Positions 1-14,569 are shown, counted from the first letter of the stretch. The stretch is 64,000 nucleotides of DNA from Macrobrachium rosenbergii (GCF_040412425.1 NC_089789.1:34984606-35048605); one strand, 5' to 3'. Notes: a model not told the origin generated them from the sequence alone. A program made the numbers and translations.

Positions 1-496
1 GACCAGCAGCCTCACAGACATGCAAGCAAACCAGCAGCCTTACAGACAAACAGACATGCAAACAAACCATAAGCCTTACAGACAAACAGACATGCAAGCA
101 AACCAGCAGCCTTACAGACAAATAGGCATACAAACAAACCAGCAACCTCACAGACAAACAGACATGCAAGCAAACCAACATCCTCGCATACAAACAGATA
201 TACAAACAAACCAGCAGCCTAACAGACAAACAGACATGCAAGCAAACCAGCAGCCTTACAGACAAATAGGCATACAAACAAACCAGAAACCTCACAGACA
301 AACAGACATGCAAGCAAACCAGCATCCTCACATACAAACAGATATGCAAGCAAACTAGCAGCCTTGCAGACAAATAAGACATACAAACAAACCAGGAGCC
401 TCACAGACAATCTGAAATACAAACAAACTAGCAGCATAACAGACAAACAGATATGCAAGCAAACCAGCAGCCTTACAGACAAAACAGACATGCAAA
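1..496. repeat. 36-bp minisatellite array, about 14 copies, cut by the window edge
   Basis: Imperfect tandem repeats of a 36-bp unit containing cagacaaacagacatgcaag followed by a caaaccagcagcc segment. Because 36 is a multiple of 3 the array stays open over several copies on both strands; read on the plus strand it gives a 12-residue repeat of the type QPYRQTDMQANQ up to a stop at 356-358. Variant units (RQIG, HPRIQTD) recur every fourth copy, so there is a higher-order period near 144 bp. The array continues beyond the left edge. I consider it non-coding: no ATG context, splice site or unique flanking frame supports translation. Confidence 0.9.
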
Positions 497-530
497 CACA
501 CTAGCAAATAAAACATAGAAAAATTAAACT

Positions 531-800
531 CGCTTTCATTAAAATGAACTAAAAAGTAAAAAATAATTTTTTGAGACACCAGGATTTTCTTACAAGTAAT
601 CATGTCAACAAAAATAAAAGTGTGTGTTCCAAACGCTGAAGGAAATTCTACAAGACATAAAAAATATATTTCTTTTCTTTTAGTATTTCCTTTCATGTTT
701 GGTGCCCACGCTTTTAATTTTGTAGACATGATTAATTGTAAGAAAATCCTGGTGCCTCAAAAAATTGTTTTTTAATTTTTAGTGCATTTTAATAAAAGCG
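531..800. mobile_element. Foldback (MITE-like) inverted repeat, arms about 115 bp
   Basis: The segment 531-646 and the reverse complement of 685-800 align over about 115 bp with roughly 85% identity by eye; both begin cgctttcatt/cgcttttatt and share caccaggattttcttacaa. The loop is only about 38 bp. No coding capacity is seen. Large arms with a small loop are typical of non-autonomous foldback DNA transposons; no obvious target duplication was found and the superfamily is not assigned. Confidence 0.8.
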
Positions 801-984
801 TAATATCCTGTCGAGTCAAAGAATGTTTGAAAAATTCGTAGAGTTGTTAACTTATTCTACCAAGTCAAGAAAGGTATGAAAAATCCGAAGAGTTTCATTC
901 AAATCCTGAGATACTGGGAGAGGTCACTGTAGGGTCACTAGAGGTCACTGCTGACCTACTGATCATTTAAGGTTGTACTGTCAC

Positions 985-1082
985 CGGGACTGAGTAATCA
1001 TGCAAAATTTCAAGTCCATCAGACGAACGGAACAGGTCGAAAATTGAGTTACAAGTTTTGCCCTAAACAAACAGACAAACGC
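985..1082. mobile_element. Probable fragment of an interspersed repeat
   Basis: The stretch around gcaaaatttcaagtccatca followed by gaaaattgagttacaag and an acaaacagacaaac tail resembles a conserved segment found in many arthropod interspersed repeats. This is recognition from memory, not a search result; only one copy is visible in the window. Confidence 0.3.
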
Positions 1083-1788
1083 AGAAGTCAGGTTATGAAA
1101 TTTTACTTCATTAGACGTTACTATAGCAGGTCCATAAATTGCCGACAGCTTTACAAGCATACGAAGTCCCTTGGATATTTAATGGAAACTTCTTCTAATT
1201 ATTATTAACTGAGGTTCCCTTGGGAAAAGTCCTGCTAATGATGAAGGCTGATCATTTTTGCTTAAAATCTTTATTCTTTTAGTTTTAGCTTAGTAAATAA
1301 TTCCTCTCAATAAATAGGTTTTGTTATCAGGGTTTTCATCCTCCACAAGAATTTATTGAGACTCTTTGTCATAAAATTCAGTCAAATAGGAAAAAGATAG
1401 ACATTGGTAATTACATAAAAAGCACCAAATAGCAAAATATAGAGAACATATCTTCATTCTCAGAATATCCGTAACTGTTGTGATGTAAAGAACGAATTCT
1501 TTTTAGATTACATCAACATACGATATAAAACGAGTAGAATTACAAGAAGCTGATTAGACTGATCAGTATGATTTCGTTAATGATTACATTTCACCATAAA
1601 GAACACTGTAATTAGTCTACTTTTCATTATGATTTCAGTATCCCAAAGAACTAAACCGACTCACGCTTGGGAAAGACAAAAGCTTCGGCTCTTTCCGTTC
1701 ATAAATTTCGTAAACTTTCCAGTTCATTTCTCTTTTCCTGCTCTAATTCCCCTTTCAGCTTTTGAATCCCGTTTATGATGAAGAGGAA

Positions 1789-1792
<4 letters not shown>
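1083..1792. other. Unannotated intergenic DNA
   Basis: AT-rich unique-looking sequence. I see no credible open frame, RNA gene or repeat structure in it. Confidence 0.5.

Positions 1793-1841
<49 letters not shown>
1793..1841. repeat. (CT)n microsatellite
   Basis: About 24 uninterrupted CT dinucleotides on the plus strand. Confidence 0.95.
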
Positions 1842-1844
<3 letters not shown>

Positions 1845-2315
1845 ACCTGCTTTCCGTTCCCCAACATTATCCTGTTTACCACTGTTTCAACTTTCATTCA
1901 TTACTTCGTCCCAAAGTTTGCATTTGTGCCTTTAATTTCCCCCTCGCTTCATGTCCGGAATTCCGTCGCGGGATTTGAAAATTTGGAGAATATTTTGTAG
2001 AGCTGGATAGACGCATTTTCAGATTGCTGTAATGGGTTGGGAGATATTTCGAATTATGAAGGTATTCGGCGTTGTGGTTGATGTTGTTTTTCCCGACTCA
2101 TTTGGGTAAAGTTAGGTCGAAAGTAGCTTTTGTCCGGGTTTTTTTATGGTGCATTACGACAAGCCGAATGAACACGCTGTGAAAACTTACCGCGTAGACT
2201 ATGGAATGTATTAATAGACTGACGGCTGCAGACGGATAAACGAAGGAAGTTTAATTATTTTAGGAAGTCGCGAACGAGTAAATTCCTAAATGATACCATG
2301 ATACAACGAACGGAA
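1842..2315. other. Unannotated intergenic DNA
   Basis: No open frame or structure that I can support. Confidence 0.5.
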
Positions 2316-2328
2316 ATATATGTATATG

Positions 2329-2401
<73 letters not shown>

Positions 2402-2404
2402 ACG
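2316..2404. repeat. Compound (TATATG)n-(TA)n-(TG)n microsatellite
   Basis: TATATG repeats pass into pure TA and then TG repeats. Confidence 0.95.
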
Positions 2405-2553
2405 TACACGTATGCACTGAGTTGTGAAATGTTAATTTACAAAACAGATTATAAGAAATTTTCATCTGATACAATTAAAAACGGCATAAAGTCTTATTGT
2501 GTATTATTGTTACTTATGTGATTAAATATGGCAAAATACCCATTTCTGTATCA

Positions 2554-2556
<3 letters not shown>

Positions 2557-2636
<80 letters not shown>

Positions 2637-2655
2637 GTGTGTGTATGTATGTATC
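2557..2655. repeat. (TA)n microsatellite with GT/TATG tail
   Basis: About 39 TA dinucleotides (2557-2634) followed by GT and GTAT repeats. Confidence 0.95.
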
Positions 2656-2800
2656 ATGGTGATCCCAACATATGTTGCAACTGTGTTTTCCTGATAAACA
2701 CTGAATTTTGATAAAGCTGAACCGATGGTATGGGGAGAACTAAAAGATAATTATCTCTCTTTAGCGATTCCATCCTTTTCCTGATGCAAATCTCAAAAGG

Positions 2801-2820
2801 TTTTTTTTTTTTTTTTTTTT
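2801..2820. repeat. Poly(T) tract
   Basis: Twenty consecutive T residues. The flanks do not identify a retroposon. Confidence 0.9.
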
Positions 2821-3117
2821 ACTATATTATTTTGGTCTGTGTAAATGAAAGAAAATTTTTACTTGCTTTATAAATAGCCTTTTCAGTGTATGGTAAAGTT
2901 TTACCCAGGAAGAATTTGCTTATATAGTTTACGTCGCGTGTTCTGTGGACCAAGCGAGGTCTTGGTTGTTATTTGTTAGTATTTATCAGTTTAATTTTTT
3001 TTATTTTGCTAGAGGTTAGGAAATAAGACAAATAAGTGCTAATTACGACTAAAATAAGCACTGATAACATTAACTTCGTGTTATTTTTTAATCTATTAAT
3101 TAATTTATATAAATACG

Positions 3118-3240
<123 letters not shown>

Positions 3241-3480
3241 TGGTTGAGGTTAGGAAATTTTCAGTGTAATACGTGCTAACTGTGAATAAAAAAAATTAAT
3301 GAAATTAATTCCGTGACCTGCTTGCCCGTGCTTGAAGACCGTTCTCATAAGTAATTCACAAAAAAAAAAAAACTGACATTAAAGGTCGCCCCAACACGGT
3401 GCAATTTCATATTCATCGCTGCTACTTACAGCTTTCCAGGTATGCCAACCATGCTCAGACCACCTTCACGTTCCCCCAGT

Positions 3481-3590
3481 GACATTTTTTACCTTAATAA
3501 GGGACATTTTTTACCTTAGTAAGGGACATTTTTACCTTAGTAAGGGAAATTTTTTACCTTAATAAGGGACATTTTTTACCTTAATAAACA
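3481..3590. repeat. 22-bp tandem repeat, five copies
   Basis: Five near-identical copies of gacattttttaccttaataa plus gg; copies differ by A/G at one position and by T-run length. Non-coding. Confidence 0.9.
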
Positions 3591-4980
3591 GGGGCGATTA
3601 GCTTTCTCTGCCAGTCACTTGGACACCTCCCTGTGTCAGGTGTACAATGTATACTGTCCGTCACTATGCTTGCAATGTATCTGCCAACTCCTGTATGAAA
3701 TACACACACAGGCACACACACTGAGTTGCATGTATGCATAAAGACGCAGTGAGTTTGCTTATTTCTTTAAATACATCATGAACGTTTATTGACATAAGTG
3801 GTTGAGGGCGCATTAGATTATTAAACTGGACCGATGTTTATTTTAAACAACGATGTTTACTTTAGACTATAAAGAAAAGTAAAAGAAAACAGTCAGCTAA
3901 CGATATAACTTCTGCGCCGACTATCTTTTGAAATTAATGATGCGTAACAGAAAAATAATGCTTTTGCCGTTTTGCGTTGCGATTCCGATATTCAAATCTA
4001 GCAAGGAAATTTCTCTTTTTACTTAAATGACAACTGCATAATGGTGCTTTTTTTTTTCTTTTTTTTTTCTACTGAAAATGAACAATGAGTAAAATGACAG
4101 GGTTCTCAGCCGTGTTCAGAATGACTCTAAACCTTCACTTCAAACAAGTAACAATTATATGCTATTTGACCTCCAGTAATACCGACGGTCTCAAAACCAG
4201 CACCTTGTGTTTTATAGATGTTATAACGGTTTCATAACCAACACGACAGTGATTTTTCTTTTTTTTTTTTTCTTTAAATAGAGAGATGCGGCATTTCTAT
4301 CGAAAAGTAATAAATCCTCGGAAGCTACAATTTCCCCTCACCCTAAATACCTAGCGTGCATAAATTCAACTCTTTAACCAGGTGTTCCGATTTCATGATC
4401 CCCAAACATTAAACTGGAGAATCGGCTCCGGATTCCGGATTCGGAATGTCAACAAATGCCGACAGTTATAATTTCCCGCAGCTACTCCGCTCCGGTGTGA
4501 CAAAATGAGATGAATCGCCGTGTTTACCTTAATAAATCTCATCTGTTACCCGACGAAAACATTTTAATGAAATACCAAATCTCCTCTTTTATTTGTTTTC
4601 TGATTTTTTTTTTTTTTTGGGGAGGCGGGGGGGGGTTTACCGACGAAAATACTTTAATGAAAACTCTCGGTTCGACACTTTGGTTTTTATATTTCATAAT
4701 TTATCATAATTTTTTTCTCTCGTGGCCTGACAGTTAAGCGTTATCGTTTTGTATCTCGAATGTAAATTTGTTTGTATTCCTTAGGTGCCTGTAGTCTCCA
4801 CTTGAATATATTTTCCTCCCATTCAGTGTGAAATAAAACTTCCGGATGAAGGAAGTTAATGTAAAAAGTTTCTTTTGAAGGTGCAAGCGTTATATTTGTT
4901 ATATTTCCAGCAAAGATTTATTTTATACAGTGAAGAAGAACGAAGTCTTGTAATTTCTGTGACTAGTTCTCTTACTTGTA
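3591..4980. other. Unannotated intergenic DNA with poly(T) tracts
   Basis: Several T runs of 9-12 (near 4050, 4260 and 4608) and a G-rich run at 4619-4636. The open frame over the G run (4510-4737) has no coding features I trust. Confidence 0.5.
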
Positions 4981-5238
<258 letters not shown>

Positions 5239-6118
5239 ATGCATGTGTGCTATAAAATACAGCATGAACATACGGAGATTAGTAAGACCGGATCCTGGAC
5301 TGAAGCAGTTTTTTCGCTAATTCCTTCGAAATCTCCGCAAAAAAAAAAGGGCCATTCATACCATTCCCAAAATCATTCTTGGATAATGTTTATTCAGTAG
5401 GGCAGCAAGTTTCAACTGGTGAGTTTACAATACCCAGTTGAAACTGTAATAAATGCACATTGTATTTTCACATTATAGACATTTTACATTAATTGTGAAT
5501 GGCTTTAGACAAATACTACACGTATTACTCCTTACATTTGTGTTATTCCCTCCATAATGTGTTATCGCAAAAAAAAAAAATAAAACTGTGAATATAGATC
5601 GTATTTACGCCATACCCAGGCGAAAATAAGTAAAAGTAACTATATGGAAGGTTCCTGCAAGTCACGTGGTCAGCCAGCCAACTGTCCATTGAATTATGAC
5701 AAATTACTACTTTTTTCTCCTCATATAAACGAAAGACCAGTTGTTCCACAACATAATTCTTTTTTAATGGACTCCTATACAAATTTGCGTGTATACAAGG
5801 CAGGCAACTTATGCGAAGAATTTCTTCGGTAAATTACTTCAAATTGGACCTAAACACAGGTTAGGCATTTCTCATTTTCTCGAGAACTGTGGTAATATCA
5901 TTTGAATATTGATAGTTACACGAAATCATTTTTCATTTTTGGGGGGGAACATTCCACACTTTTTTTTTTTTTTTATAAATGGTCATTCTGTTTAGGATGG
6001 TGTCGTGTATAATATTTTTGTGTTTATTTCAAACAATAGCAATAGTGATTCTCTCTGTGGAAGCTTGCTCTATAAGATAATGGCTGTTCAGGCTGGCACC
6101 ATGATTTTTTTCTATTTT
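5239..6118. other. Unannotated intergenic DNA
   Basis: Unique-looking AT-rich DNA. Overlapping short frames at 5543-5832 on both strands have no recognisable motif. Confidence 0.5.
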
Positions 6119-6119
6119 A

Positions 6120-6216
<97 letters not shown>
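6119..6216. repeat. (AAT)n-(ATT)n palindromic microsatellite
   Basis: About 17 AAT repeats are followed immediately by about 15 ATT repeats, giving a near-perfect palindrome with arms close to 46 bp. Confidence 0.95.
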
Positions 6217-7975
<1,759 letters not shown>

Positions 7976-8217
7976 ATACAGTATACGCGTATGTATATGT
8001 GTGAATGTATGAATGTGCAATGCTATAAACAATGCACAATCAAAAGTGTATAATAAATGCGATAGTCAGTTTTTCACTCCTGCTGACAAAGCTCTTTTTG
8101 GAGAACTACGGAAAAAAGAAAAGACTTCCTACTTGGAAACCGAGTATTATCACAAGAAAATAACCTCATTTACCGTGAGGAGTAAAAACCTGCGTAAGCT
8201 CAATTAATCTTGGCACC

Positions 8218-8231
8218 GTTGCCATGGTAAC
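8218..8231. promoter_or_regulatory. Perfect X-box (RFX site) palindrome
   Basis: GTTGCCATGGTAAC matches the RFX-factor X-box consensus RYYNYYATRRNRAC at every position. In animals RFX factors bind such sites upstream of ciliary genes. No gene start is recognisable nearby, so it may be a lone match; a 14-bp semi-degenerate palindrome can occur by chance. Confidence 0.35.
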
Positions 8232-9006
8232 AAATCCCATGATTGTGTCGTGTTGACAAGAAAACAGTTTTTGACGTAAAGAGAAAAAGTTACATGATAA
8301 ATAACCCATTATAGTAAAAGCCTCCCTCTCAATGTATGGATGTATTTATGAATTAATTTTGCTTTCCAATTACTTGCCAGTGCTTTTTACTGTCTCTCTC
8401 AGCATTGTAATAAATAAAATATGTAATTTATGCAGAGAGGAAAATCCCAGAGACAAGTCCATTGTGCACACTGATCGTTCCTTCTGTGAATGATTGAAAA
8501 TGTTGAATGAAAATGTGAAAAAAAAACACGTTTATAATGAATAGGAAATTATCCTGTGAAAATAGGGCGGTAAGAGTATAGAAATCTTTAATGACATAGA
8601 TAGGAAGAACAATTAATAATCGTGGCCACAGTATACGAAATAGGCCATAGGATAATGAAAAAAATATAATAAATATATTAAGGATAGGAACCAGGATTTG
8701 ATTAGGGAGAGAGAAGGGACACTGACAGTTTTTTTTTTTTTCGTTTATTTATTTTTTTTTTCTGTGGTCTGCTTTATGGTAAATTTGCTCATAACATGTC
8801 TTCCATTGAGAGGCAGTTCAGCCTTTCCTTTCTGATTAAGCTCCACCCTTCCTTCTTTTATTATTATTATTATTTTTTTTTTGGGGGGGGGAGCTAGAAG
8901 TAGCATTTTGAATTCCCATCCCATGCCCTATGTTTTTAACAAATATTTGTAAACATATAAGAAGAATAAATGTAAAGTTACACTGTGCTCACGAACATTA
9001 TATCTA
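8232..9006. other. Unannotated intergenic DNA
   Basis: Contains T-rich runs near 8731-8760 and 8872-8882 and a G run at 8883-8890; nothing else supported. Confidence 0.5.
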
Positions 9007-9560
9007 CAGTCATCGCAAAAAAGTCCCAGCACCCCCTTTAAATGAACAAAAATCAGGACAATGTTATAAAAACGGAAAATAATAGGCAAAGTTTTTGTTT
9101 TATTGCCTTTTATTCAGTGTTTTGACATTTCTCCGATATTTTCAAGCACTGTCGTGCAAAAAGTCCGTTCCCTTAGCCATCCAGAGAGTGAACACGAATC
9201 CGGTGGCCATGAAACGCCGAAAGAATATGGAGGCTTTATTCTATGCTCAAGAAAAATACTTGCTTCCCACTCTTCCTCCTTGTTCCCATATGCCCTTACG
9301 GTGCGACATCTGTTGGGTCTTCCATTAGTTACTTGTTCAATTGCTTCGGCGTTTCATAGTCACCGGGTTCGTGTTCATTCTCTGGTTGGCTAAGGGAACG
9401 GACTTTTTGCACGACAGTACTTGAAAATATTGGAGAAATGTCAAAATATTGACTAAAAGGTAATAAAACGAAAACTTCGCCTATTATTTTCCGTTTTTAT
9501 AACATTGTTCTGATTTTTGTTCATTTAAAGGAAGTGTTCGGAGTTTTTTGCGGTGATTGT
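9007..9560. mobile_element. Long-armed inverted-repeat DNA element, Tc1/mariner-like ends
   Basis: Positions 9007-9222 and the reverse complement of 9344-9559 align over about 215 bp with close to 90% identity by eye; both arms contain gcaaaaagtccgttccctta. The loop is about 120 bp. The left terminus starts cagtcatcgcaaaaaagtcc after a TA dinucleotide, recalling Tc1-family ends (CAGTC... at a TA target); the right terminus ends in the related gcggtgattg and abuts a TG microsatellite. No transposase is encoded, so this is non-autonomous. Open frames crossing the arms (9095-9393) are products of the palindrome, not genes. Confidence 0.8.
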
Positions 9561-9571
9561 GTGTGTGTGTG

Positions 9572-9661
<90 letters not shown>
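9556..9661. repeat. (TG)n-(TA)n compound microsatellite
   Basis: TG repeats touching the right end of the foldback element, then TATATG and TA repeats. Confidence 0.95.
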
Positions 9662-9668
<7 letters not shown>

Positions 9669-12160
9669 CTACAGCCGCTAATGACTTAAATCCTAGATAT
9701 TTTCAGAAATAAATATTTTTCATATTTCCTTCCAAGCGCGCAGTATCAAGAAGCACTGGTTCGTAGTTTCAAAGGAATTTCAGCAGCTTGAATTTAAGCC
9801 AGGAGAAAGATTTCCAAGGCTGGTACTGCACTGTAAGGAGAAATTACAATTAGGTTACAGTTGTGAAATCGTCGAGAATTCAGAAACCAGCAGAAACACG
9901 CTGTAGTTAGAAATACTGTATCGAGGCGGCCTCGGGGTGAATTGGTGACGGTCACAAGTTTCAGAATGGAAATTCTCGACGATTCGTCTCTGCTGCAATA
10001 CCGTGTTGTATTTCTAGGTCTTGCTTTTCTTTTGCAAACTGCATTAAAACAATAAAAGAAAAAACTGTCGTGGCGCCTTGATATATTCGATAGAATGAGG
10101 AGCCAAAGTTGACCAAAATCTTACGGTTGTGGAGAGACAATGGCATTTTTCGTATGGTGGTGTTGTTAGATAGTTTTATATTTTTCAAATAAGATTAGTA
10201 ATAAAATTTTACGGGACGATGTGTATGTATTAGACAGTCAGTTCATCGAATCAGTTCATTGCCATTGACCAGAAATATACAATAAAAAAGTAATTGTTGC
10301 TCTATTAGATGCTGCATGTCTTAAAGGTAGCCAATGCAGAATAGAAAGCAAACGAAAAACTAAATTTTCTTAATGAACAAGAAATTAAGCGAATGAAGAG
10401 AGGACGGGTATTTCGGAGCAGTTTGCAGATCCACAGATTACGTTAAACCTACCTTTAGAAAAAGGCCCAGTTTATATTTCAGCAATTGTCCAAAGACAAC
10501 TATTATCCAAAACGCTTTTGTCTCTACAGAACCTGAAGTATAACTTCCGCTTTTGGGACGAGACCTAGAAAAGATCATTTAGAAAAAAGCAAAAGTTCTG
10601 AAAGACAGTTCAGTTGTAAATAAAAAAATTCGAAGAGTAATGAGACCACGTTGGTTTTATGATCCATAATGAAAATGGTGGTTATGATCATTGTATGCAA
10701 AGTATAATATAGCTCTCCTATTCAGCCTGTGAAGTAAGTAATCGCAGGCTTGTAGGAAACGACTCAAACTCTTAAATCGTCATTTGATCCTGTTAGCGAC
10801 TGCTGCGCAATTTACCACGAATGAATTGTGCAAAGTCGCAACTGTCCCTTTCAAAAAGTGGTTTGCTGTAAACTAAGCTGTATCGTACCCTCTCAGTTTT
10901 ATTACTCAGTTTACAGCAGATACGTGATTTTTCAAGTAAACTTCATCAGATTTGTTTTGCAATCTGCCAGTGATATATGAGGCTAAGATAAACCCTATAA
11001 AAGTATGCAGTTGAAAACTAACGCAAAAGGGTTACATCATCTTGTCTTGGAACGAGAAATCTGTAAATCAGTGACAAAATCTGCATCATCATTTTACACA
11101 TATCAGTCCGAATAGCATATGCGTGTAAAAACAATAAATATGATAATTTCCTGCAAATACGGTACAATGCTCATTATGGGTTCTTAAACTCTGCTCATGC
11201 TCGCGATATCCTTGAAAGCAAAACCTTACAAATCAGTAATCGGCTCCAGAAGAGGAAATCTCAGTGATTAAAACCTGTGATCAGAGGTAGAGGAAACTTT
11301 TGATACATCACCATAGCAACTCCGATGAAAAAAAAATCGAGGCCTACGATTGAGATGATTCCGCTGGACGGAGGTGTTTCTTAATCACGTAAAGTGTGTG
11401 AGAGAGAGAGAGAGAGCTAGACTCTATAAGCTCCTGACACGAACATAACATAAAGAGGTTTAATTAAAAGTATACAGGGGTGTTGAATGGTGCAGCTCAA
11501 TTTCTAATCATGGATGGAATAAGAACAGACATCAAAAGACCGTTTCCTAGACGAAGAATCATTTACGAAATTAAGATTTCGGAAGAGAAGAAGCAGTGAG
11601 ACGAGGACACAATGAAATACGTAATCGGGTTCCAGACTAACGCTTTGAGAGACAAACTTTTACATTTGGAAATGCACTTCTACAAATATTTAATTTTAAA
11701 TATGGGTAGGAGGTAACTTTTAGTAAAGTAAAGAGACGTAATGACACCACCTTTCACCTTTTCTTGTTTATTTATGGGGGTCCTCCCATCACTCCTCATC
11801 TTCAGGATGGACCGTTTTTGTTTGTCACTGGAAGTTAGGGTCCTTTCAGGAAACGCACAAAGGTCCTTTCTTTCCCTACGTTTGTAACTTTAATAAAATA
11901 AAAATTCAATGGCGGTTTTGTATGCAGGGAGGATAAGCAAAGAGAGCATATTGGTACTTCAAGATGCAGCAGAGAGCCGGTGACAAAAATAGTCTTTCGT
12001 GACAATAAAAGAAAAAAGTCTATCAGAAAGGCAGGTAGAGCTATGGGGTTATGGTTAACTGAATACTTTGTATTAATCTTCAGTGACTGTCTGAGATTCA
12101 TTCCGGATCCAGAAGATTACCTTAGTTTAATTGGTCATTGTCCTAGTAATGTAGTGTTTA
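9662..12160. other. Unannotated intergenic DNA
   Basis: Unique-looking AT-rich sequence with a short GA tract at 11398-11416. Frames at 9961-10188 and 11835-12101 (minus) show no coding features that I trust. Confidence 0.5.
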
Positions 12161-12162
12161 TA

Positions 12163-12203
<41 letters not shown>

Positions 12204-12265
12204 TATATATATATATATACACTATATGTATGTATGGTCGTGTGTGTATATGAATGTTTATGTAA
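12161..12265. repeat. (TA)n microsatellite with TATG/GT tail
   Basis: TA repeats interrupted by two ACTATA/ACAC steps, fading into GT/TATG. Confidence 0.9.
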
Positions 12266-12737
12266 ACTGTATATACAATATTTCACGATGCTGTTATTGG
12301 CTTTAATTACATGGTCAAGCGGACTGGCATAAATACTCACTGTCAAAAACCACACACTGAAAAAAGCTAAAAAAAAAATTACTTCATTTCTTCTTTCTTT
12401 CTCTTCACGCCAGCCATAAAAAACTTGTTGTTTACATATCTTAAAAAAAAAAAACTCGCACTGAAGACAGCATAGTGTCGGCTACGTCTTGCAGGTTTTT
12501 TTTTTTTTTTCTTCTTCTCGAAAGGAGATAAAAGGGCAGAACGGAGACCCCCTCCTCTCACAGTTAAAAAAAAAAGAAAGTAAAAAAAAAAAGAGAAAGA
12601 GAGGAAGGGAAGAACAGAGGGAAGGGAAAGGCAAAAGGAAGAGAGAAGGAGGCTATAAAATATAGAAATAGGGCAGCTGGACACGCGACTGCCATCCTCC
12701 CTAATGTTGGGTTTGCATGTGAGTTTCCCTTTGTCGC

Positions 12738-13065
12738 TTGAACGAGTGGACCATGTCCTCTCCTCCTCGGCTCAAACCTTCCGCTTTTTCTTATTTCTTC
12801 ACCGGAACCCATGATCTGACTCCCCCTCCCCTGGCCCCCCATCCCTCCTTCCCGTGGGCCATCAAACAAATCTCCCTCCACCATGCCCCCCTCCCTCGCG
12901 CCTTCTTCCTCCTGATATTCTTGTCTATCATCCTCCCTTCTCCCTATTCTTATCCCTCCTTTCCTCATACCCCCACTTCTCCTCCAGCAAACTCCCCCCC
13001 CTCCTCCCCTCTCTCTCTCATCTCCCCCTTCCTACCCCCACAGCCATACCCGATTTCTAAGTGGC
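12738..13065 (+). repeat. Pyrimidine-rich low-complexity tract
   Basis: About 330 bp rich in C and T (ccctcc, cttcctcc) on the plus strand, with more purine interruptions than the block at 15.8 kb. Pro/Ser/Leu-rich frames here reflect composition. Flanked at 12430-12610 by several A and T homopolymers. Confidence 0.7.
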
Positions 13066-14040
13066 CTGCCCAAATGGTAGCAAGAAGGAAAACTTTGGTC
13101 ATTATCCTTTTTCCGGGTTTTCTGCCGTTATTCTTTTTCTCCTTTCTGTTTTTGTTTCTAGTTTTGGGAGTTGGCTAATTAGCAGATTATTTACTTCTCA
13201 AAAACTCCGCACTAAAAGGATGCAGCTGGGAGGACATGTAATTATATAATTATCGCCGGGGCAAATGCGCTGTTTTCCCCCCCAAAGTCGAAAAACGTAA
13301 AATCATCCTCCAAACGAATGAATGGAGAGGTAATGTCACATAAGCTCTCTCTTTGATGTTTCCGAGTCACGCGACCAATAGCGCTTTATCAATGGAAGAG
13401 TAAACAAGAATTCATAAAAAGCTGTACGTCATCTTTACCGATTTTACGAATGGAGTAGATTTAGCCTCTTACCAGAAAATCGTAAGAAAATCGGGATGTG
13501 TAACACAAGTGAAAAGAGAATCTTATCGAACTTGAAAATGAAAATTTGAGGAAGTGTTCAGATGAAAGGTTGTCGGGCAAAGTAATTTTGTCCAGAAATA
13601 CAGCACTTGAAATAATCATACAGTAAAGCATTACACTGAAAGTCTGACTTCAGTAACCATTAATAATAGTCTGACTTCAGACTGTACTTATGCGTGCAGT
13701 TATGGAATCAGTTTCGCCTGAATAAAATTCGTATCTTTGCTAAATTCTTCCGTGCAGCAAAGTATATTTTATTGCTGCATATATCTTTTATTGAAGGAAA
13801 ATGATTTTCCAGGAATGTCTTGATATTTTCACTTCAACATTCTTATCAGATTCAGTCGATTATTGTCTTATTTTGAGCGATGGAACATTATTCTGGAACG
13901 TCCATATGTAATTAATACTTAAGAAGAAATACCGCGAAGGATGAAATATGATGGATATTTTTTTGTATTTTGCCGAGAAAAGTAATTTGCTTGGAACAGG
14001 AATATATACACAGAAACAAACACACGACATATATATACGT
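13066..14040. other. Unannotated intergenic DNA
   Basis: No supported gene. The phrase agtctgacttcag occurs twice within 13640-13685, a tiny local duplication. Confidence 0.5.
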
Positions 14041-14041
14041 A

Positions 14042-14126
<85 letters not shown>

Positions 14127-14170
14127 TATCTCTGTATATATTTATATATACATTTATCTCTGTAATGTAC
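14041..14170. repeat. (TA)n microsatellite
   Basis: About 84 bp of pure TA (14046-14129) and a degenerate TATATC/TATTTA tail. Confidence 0.95.
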
Positions 14171-14244
14171 ACTTAGTAATCTTTGCTGTGATGTGTGTAT
14201 TTAAGCATCTGTATATCTGGCATTCTGCCCACAGGCAGACCCGC

Positions 14245-14268
14245 GCACACACACACACACACACACAC
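14245..14268. repeat. (CA)n microsatellite
   Basis: About 12 CA dinucleotides followed by a small CpG-containing purine/pyrimidine alternation (gcgcgcg type). Confidence 0.9.
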
Positions 14269-14497
14269 GACGCGTGCTCGTGCGCGCGTAGATATTCCTG
14301 TTCACAACAAAATATCAAACACAGAGAAATCCACTGCAGCAGTATAACTGAGGACAAATTGTGTCACGATAAATCTGAATATTAACTGATGTTGATGCAA
14401 ACATGAAACTTTCCTCGTAGGACAGCAACAATCTGTATAACTTTGTACACCAAATCCATACAGACTATTAATACATACATACATATACTGTATATAA

Positions 14498-14499
<2 letters not shown>

Positions 14500-14569
<70 letters not shown>

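Noticed and set aside
9095..9393. Plus frames of 77 and 96 codons
   Set aside because: They span the arms and loop of the foldback element.
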